Origin: Halopseudomonas sabulinigri
GTDB taxonomy: Bacteria > Pseudomonadota > Gammaproteobacteria > Pseudomonadales > Pseudomonadaceae
DNA: 39,271 nt
Assembly (NCBI GenBank): GCA_011053055.1
Contig: DRHT01000011.1
Coordinates: 1 to 39,271 of the forward strand
Direction: 5' to 3'
This document shows positions 36,745-39,271 of the stretch, piece after piece. Every line of letters begins with the position of its first letter. The stretch's first letter is position 1. A program made the translations under genes and the position numbers. Under the pieces are notes generated by a model. That model did no database searches. It worked only from the letters and a program-made list of their open reading frames with translations, and was not told the DNA's origin.

Positions 36745-38643
36745 ATGCCAGACGTGCAGTTGGAAACGGATTTAGAATCCCTGTTGAAGAGCAATAACAA
36801 AACCCGGCAAGCCGATCGGTTGATGCAAATCGCCAACGCTTTGGCCGTAGTCTTGGTGGTGATCGCATTTCGCACCCTGAGTGTCGGTGATTGGCTGGAC
36901 AGTGCCCTGGTGGCTGTTGCCTTTGTGGTGGTGATGATTGCCCGCCAGCTCAACCGCGCAGGCCGCGTAGACCTGTCGGTATCATTAGTACTGGTGGTTG
37001 TCGCATTGGTGGTCAGCCTATCCATGTGGAACAACCAGGGGCTTTATAGCGGTGCTGTGCTGGCGTTCCCGGCGTTGCTGGTGGTTGCAGGTACGGTAAC
37101 CTCGCGCCGTCTGTTTTTGTTGTTGCTGGTTTTTATGCTGAGCGTAGTCGCCTTGATCACTTACGTCTCGGTTACCGGGTTGAAGGCCTATCAACCGGCC
37201 CCAATTGGCGTAGGTCGATTGGTAGTAATAAGCGGTATTCTCATCGTTTCAGCCTTCGCCATTTCGCTATTAATGAGTGACTTGCGCGCCACCCGGTCAC
37301 TCCTGCGTCGGGAAATGCTAAGGCTGCGCACCTCAGAAGCACAGCTCTCGCACCTTGCTCAGCACGATGCCTTAACTGATCTGCCGAACCGTAAGGCGAT
37401 AGGGGAGTTGGTCCAAGAGGCAATCCAAAGGGCAGGGGAGCAAGGTAGGCAGCTCGCCTTATTGTTCGTGGATATCGATAACTTTAAAACCATCAATGAC
37501 TCATTGGGTTACGCTGCCGGCGATGAACTATTGCAGGAGATCGCAGCCAGGCTGCAGCTGACTATTCGCGGTGCCGACACGGTCAGCCGCCAAGGCGGTG
37601 ATGAGTTCATCATGATTCTGTCTGATCTCGATGGCGAGGATACTGCGGTATCGGTTGCTCGGCGCATCCAGGAAATCGTTGGCCAGCCGTTTGCGTTGCG
37701 CGATATGCAGCTGGTCACCTCACTTTCAATTGGGATCGCACTGTATCCTCGCGACGGCGATGACTTTTCAGCACTGTTGCGTAAAGCGGAACTGGCAACG
37801 CAACGAGCCAAGCTGACGGGACGCAATACCTATTGCGTGTTTGATGAACACATGAACGTTAACACCCATGAACGCTTGGGAATCGAGCAAGATCTTCGCC
37901 AAGCATTGATTCATAACGAATTTGTTCTGCATTTCCAGCCTATTATCGACCTAAGCAGCCGCAAAATGGTTGGCGCCGAAGCGCTACTGCGTTGGCAGCA
38001 CCCCGAACGCGGGCTTCTAGGGCCTGATGTATTCATCGACGTAGCGGAAAAGTCGGGGCTGATAACAGAGATAGGCGAATGGGTTTTAAATGAGGCCTGC
38101 CGAGAAACCGCTTATTGGCAGCAATCAGGACACGCCGGATTAACCGTCTCAGTCAATCTGTCGGCGGTGCAGTTTCAGCGGGGCGATCTTGAAGCAAACA
38201 TCTGCAAAGCTTTGCAAGATGCCAATCTTGATCCATCGCTGCTGGAACTGGAACTGACGGAATCGATGCTGCTGGAGAAATCTGACAGCTTTCAACAACG
38301 CCTTAAAAGCCTAAAGCAGTTGGGCGTAAAGCTGTCTATCGATGATTTTGGAACGGGGTATTCGAACCTGTCCTATCTACAGCGTTTTCAGGTCGATAAG
38401 CTGAAGATCGATAAATCTTTCGTCACCAATCTCAGTAGTAACGAGCAAAATATGGCTATTGTCACAGCTATTATTCAGATGGCGCACAGCCTGGATCTAC
38501 AGACAACGGCAGAGGGAATCGAGGACCAGCAAGTGCAAGACATACTGACGTCCTTGGGCAGTAACTTTGGCCAAGGTTATTATTTTGCTAAACCCATGCC
38601 CGCGGATGAGTTTCTTCGTTATGCGCAGGAATTAACGCTTTAA
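36745..38643 (+). CDS. Membrane GGDEF-EAL protein (c-di-GMP synthesis and/or hydrolysis)
   Basis: The 632-residue protein has about six membrane helices in residues 28-178, then GGDEF (about 200-360) and EAL (about 378-630) domains. The cyclase motif is intact (GGDEF, 284-288) with an RxxD inhibitory site (RGAD, 275-278). The phosphodiesterase motifs are also intact: EALLRW (412-417), ELTES, IDDFGTGYS, LKIDKSF and TAEGIE. Both activities are thus possible; in many such proteins one domain regulates the other. The membrane part shows no recognised sensory domain, but its 7TM-like pattern suggests a membrane signal. It is divergent from the CHASE kinase, possibly sharing its regulation. Confidence 0.94.
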   Translation: MPDVQLETDLESLLKSNNKTRQADRLMQIANALAVVLVVIAFRTLSVGDWLDSALVAVAFVVVMIARQLNRAGRVDLSVSLVLVVVALVVSLSMWNNQGLYSGAVLAFPALLVVAGTVTSRRLFLLLLVFMLSVVALITYVSVTGLKAYQPAPIGVGRLVVISGILIVSAFAISLLMSDLRATRSLLRREMLRLRTSEAQLSHLAQHDALTDLPNRKAIGELVQEAIQRAGEQGRQLALLFVDIDNFKTINDSLGYAAGDELLQEIAARLQLTIRGADTVSRQGGDEFIMILSDLDGEDTAVSVARRIQEIVGQPFALRDMQLVTSLSIGIALYPRDGDDFSALLRKAELATQRAKLTGRNTYCVFDEHMNVNTHERLGIEQDLRQALIHNEFVLHFQPIIDLSSRKMVGAEALLRWQHPERGLLGPDVFIDVAEKSGLITEIGEWVLNEACRETAYWQQSGHAGLTVSVNLSAVQFQRGDLEANICKALQDANLDPSLLELELTESMLLEKSDSFQQRLKSLKQLGVKLSIDDFGTGYSNLSYLQRFQVDKLKIDKSFVTNLSSNEQNMAIVTAIIQMAHSLDLQTTAEGIEDQQVQDILTSLGSNFGQGYYFAKPMPADEFLRYAQELTL

Positions 38644-38667
38644 CTCTTAACATGAGCAGACAACCGC

Positions 38668-38886
38668 ATGAGCCTTGATGACCGGGAATGGTACCGCGAA
38701 GATGCTAAACGAAGATTGCAGATGCCTGACGTGCGCGCATCCTCAGCGCAACAACACAGCAGCCGGCGATCGCGTGTGTTGTTTGTTGCGACCAAAGCGG
38801 CTAAGCCATCTAGAAAGGGTTTAGGGATGTGGCTGGTAATAGGAGCATTAATAACCCTGGCGTGCCTTATCTATCGGTTCGCATAA
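38668..38886 (+). CDS. Small membrane protein of unknown function
   Basis: The 72-residue frame starts 24 bases after the GGDEF-EAL stop. Residues 1-50 are charged and basic, beginning MSLDDREWYREDAKRRLQMP, and residues about 51-71 form one membrane helix. It looks like a tail-anchored small protein. Short proteins beginning with a D-R-E-W-Y-R-E-D motif occur in proteobacteria, but I cannot name a family or function. There is no strong ribosome-binding site (GAGCAG at a distance). Codon use looks normal for the window. It could be co-transcribed with the GGDEF-EAL gene. Confidence 0.6.
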   Translation: MSLDDREWYREDAKRRLQMPDVRASSAQQHSSRRSRVLFVATKAAKPSRKGLGMWLVIGALITLACLIYRFA

Positions 38887-38897
38887 TATATATTATG
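38882..38897. repeat. AT-rich 16-bp perfect palindrome over a stop codon
   Basis: CATAATATATATTATG reads the same on both strands, contains the stop codon of the small membrane protein, and opens an unusually AT-rich stretch of about 50 bases (to about 38930). No function can be assigned; it may be an operator-like site or a simple AT palindrome. Confidence 0.5.
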
Positions 38898-38984
38898 TTA
38901 AATAGGATAATTATAAAGATACCACTGACTCACCAGCCCCCAAGCTTCCTTCCACTCTTACACCGTATCTGCAGACAGATAAGG

Positions 38985-39028
38985 CCCGGACTCACGCAAA
39001 ACGCTTAAACCTCTAGCGTGATTCCGGG
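38985..39028. terminator. Long hairpin downstream of the IS3 remnant
   Basis: CCCGGACTCACGC (38985-38997) pairs with GCGTGATTCCGGG (39016-39028), 13 bp with one mismatch, over an 18-base loop. It lies seven bases past the stop of a coding-like minus-strand fragment (39035-39193), so it may terminate that transcript. No T-run follows. Confidence 0.45.
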
Positions 39029-39034
39029 TTTAAC

Positions 39035-39193
39035 TCACTCAGCAACCCAACTACCAAAAGGATCTTCGCCAAACCGCCAGCTCTGTGGATCGCGCTGCAG
39101 TTCTTCTTCTGTCAGCAGACAGGCATCGGGTTCTACCCCGTTTCCACGGACGGTTATAAAACAGCTAAGAGCTTTTGATCCTGCGCAGCAACT
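39035..39193 (-). other. Coding-like fragment ending at 39035, possible gene remnant
   Basis: A minus-strand frame without a start codon runs from 39193 to a TGA at 39035-39037. Its last part, (GVEPDACLLTEEELQRDP and SWRFGEDPFGSWVAE), has protein-like composition and a hairpin just after the stop. It overlaps the IS3 orfB remnant in another frame. It could be the C-terminal tail of a gene truncated by the IS3 insertion. I do not recognise the family, and chance cannot be excluded. Confidence 0.25.
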
Positions 39194-39271
39194 CTACGTC
39201 GCATCCTAGGATTATGGAACCGCTCGATGTATTCAAATAGGTCTGCTCTTGCCTCGTCTTGAGTACGGTAA
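39154..39271 (-). pseudogene. IS3-family transposase (orfB) C-terminal fragment with a premature stop
   Basis: From the window edge the minus strand reads, in one frame, YRTQDEARADLFEYIERFHN and then PRMRRRVAAQDQKLLAVL before a TAA at 39154-39156. This is the end of an IS3-group OrfB integrase (conserved Y-R-T, F-E-Y-I-E-R-F-H-N-P). Reading through the stop gives PSVETG and then TAG at 39133-39135, the usual end of this transposase type. So the TAA is probably a late nonsense change (for example from AAA) removing six residues. The rest of the gene lies beyond the window; the effect on activity is unknown. Confidence 0.75.

Noticed and set aside
38985-39028. Hairpin considered as an integron attC site
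   Set aside because: It lacks the GTTRRRY/RYYYAAC core sites in the right places, and there is no integrase or cassette array in view. A terminator is simpler.

Overview
The window is a 39 kb stretch of a Pseudomonadaceae chromosome. Gene content and order match blocks known from Pseudomonas: ppsR/ppsA/rraA/cfrX/cmpX/sigX/oprF, aceA, a roxA-like/GNAT/secretin_N operon next to purB, hflD/mnmA/nudix, icd, cspD/clpS/clpA, xthA/tamA/tamB/tpx. A short OprF with an Ala/Pro linker and moderate GC content suggest a marine, Halopseudomonas-like lineage rather than P. aeruginosa; the species assignment is inference. Almost everything is core housekeeping DNA. Mobile DNA is seen only at the two edges.

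Layout. 1-113: inner end of an IS5-family element that has cut the 3' end off a TonB-dependent receptor gene (103-2463, minus). 2794-4745: a membrane protein with a degenerate GGDEF domain, translationally coupled to an AraC-type regulator. 4774-8638: PEP synthase regulator (minus) facing PEP synthase and rraA (plus). 8732-11497: cfrX-cmpX-sigX-oprF envelope-stress cluster. 11570-13762: thioesterase and isocitrate lyase (minus). 14211-17198: a three-gene overlapping operon (JmjC oxygenase, GNAT-DUF7931, secretin_N protein; minus). 17342-21824: nudix-mnmA-hflD-EamA-purB, tightly packed on the minus strand. 22177-23433: icd with an elaborate upstream region. 23536-26707: cspD divergent from clpS-clpA. 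26763-27578: xthA (minus), divergent from tamA-tamB-tpx (27727-33731). 33786-38886: a CHASE-PAS hybrid histidine kinase (minus) divergent from a membrane GGDEF-EAL protein and a small membrane protein. 39154-39271: the 3' end of an IS3-family transposase gene carrying a premature stop.

How the genes fit together. Several genes control the branch between the TCA cycle, the glyoxylate shunt and gluconeogenesis: icd and aceA compete for isocitrate, and ppsA/ppsR control pyruvate to PEP. TGTAGT/ACTACA inverted repeats resembling operators of the KDPG-responsive regulator RccR lie upstream of both aceA (one long-linker site) and icd (two short-linker sites). This is the most interesting regulatory signal I found. 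A second theme is the envelope (SigX/OprF/CmpX, TamA/TamB, secretin_N protein). A third is c-di-GMP, with one degenerate GGDEF protein and one intact GGDEF-EAL protein. I found no CRISPR array, tRNA, rRNA, prophage or obvious defence system.
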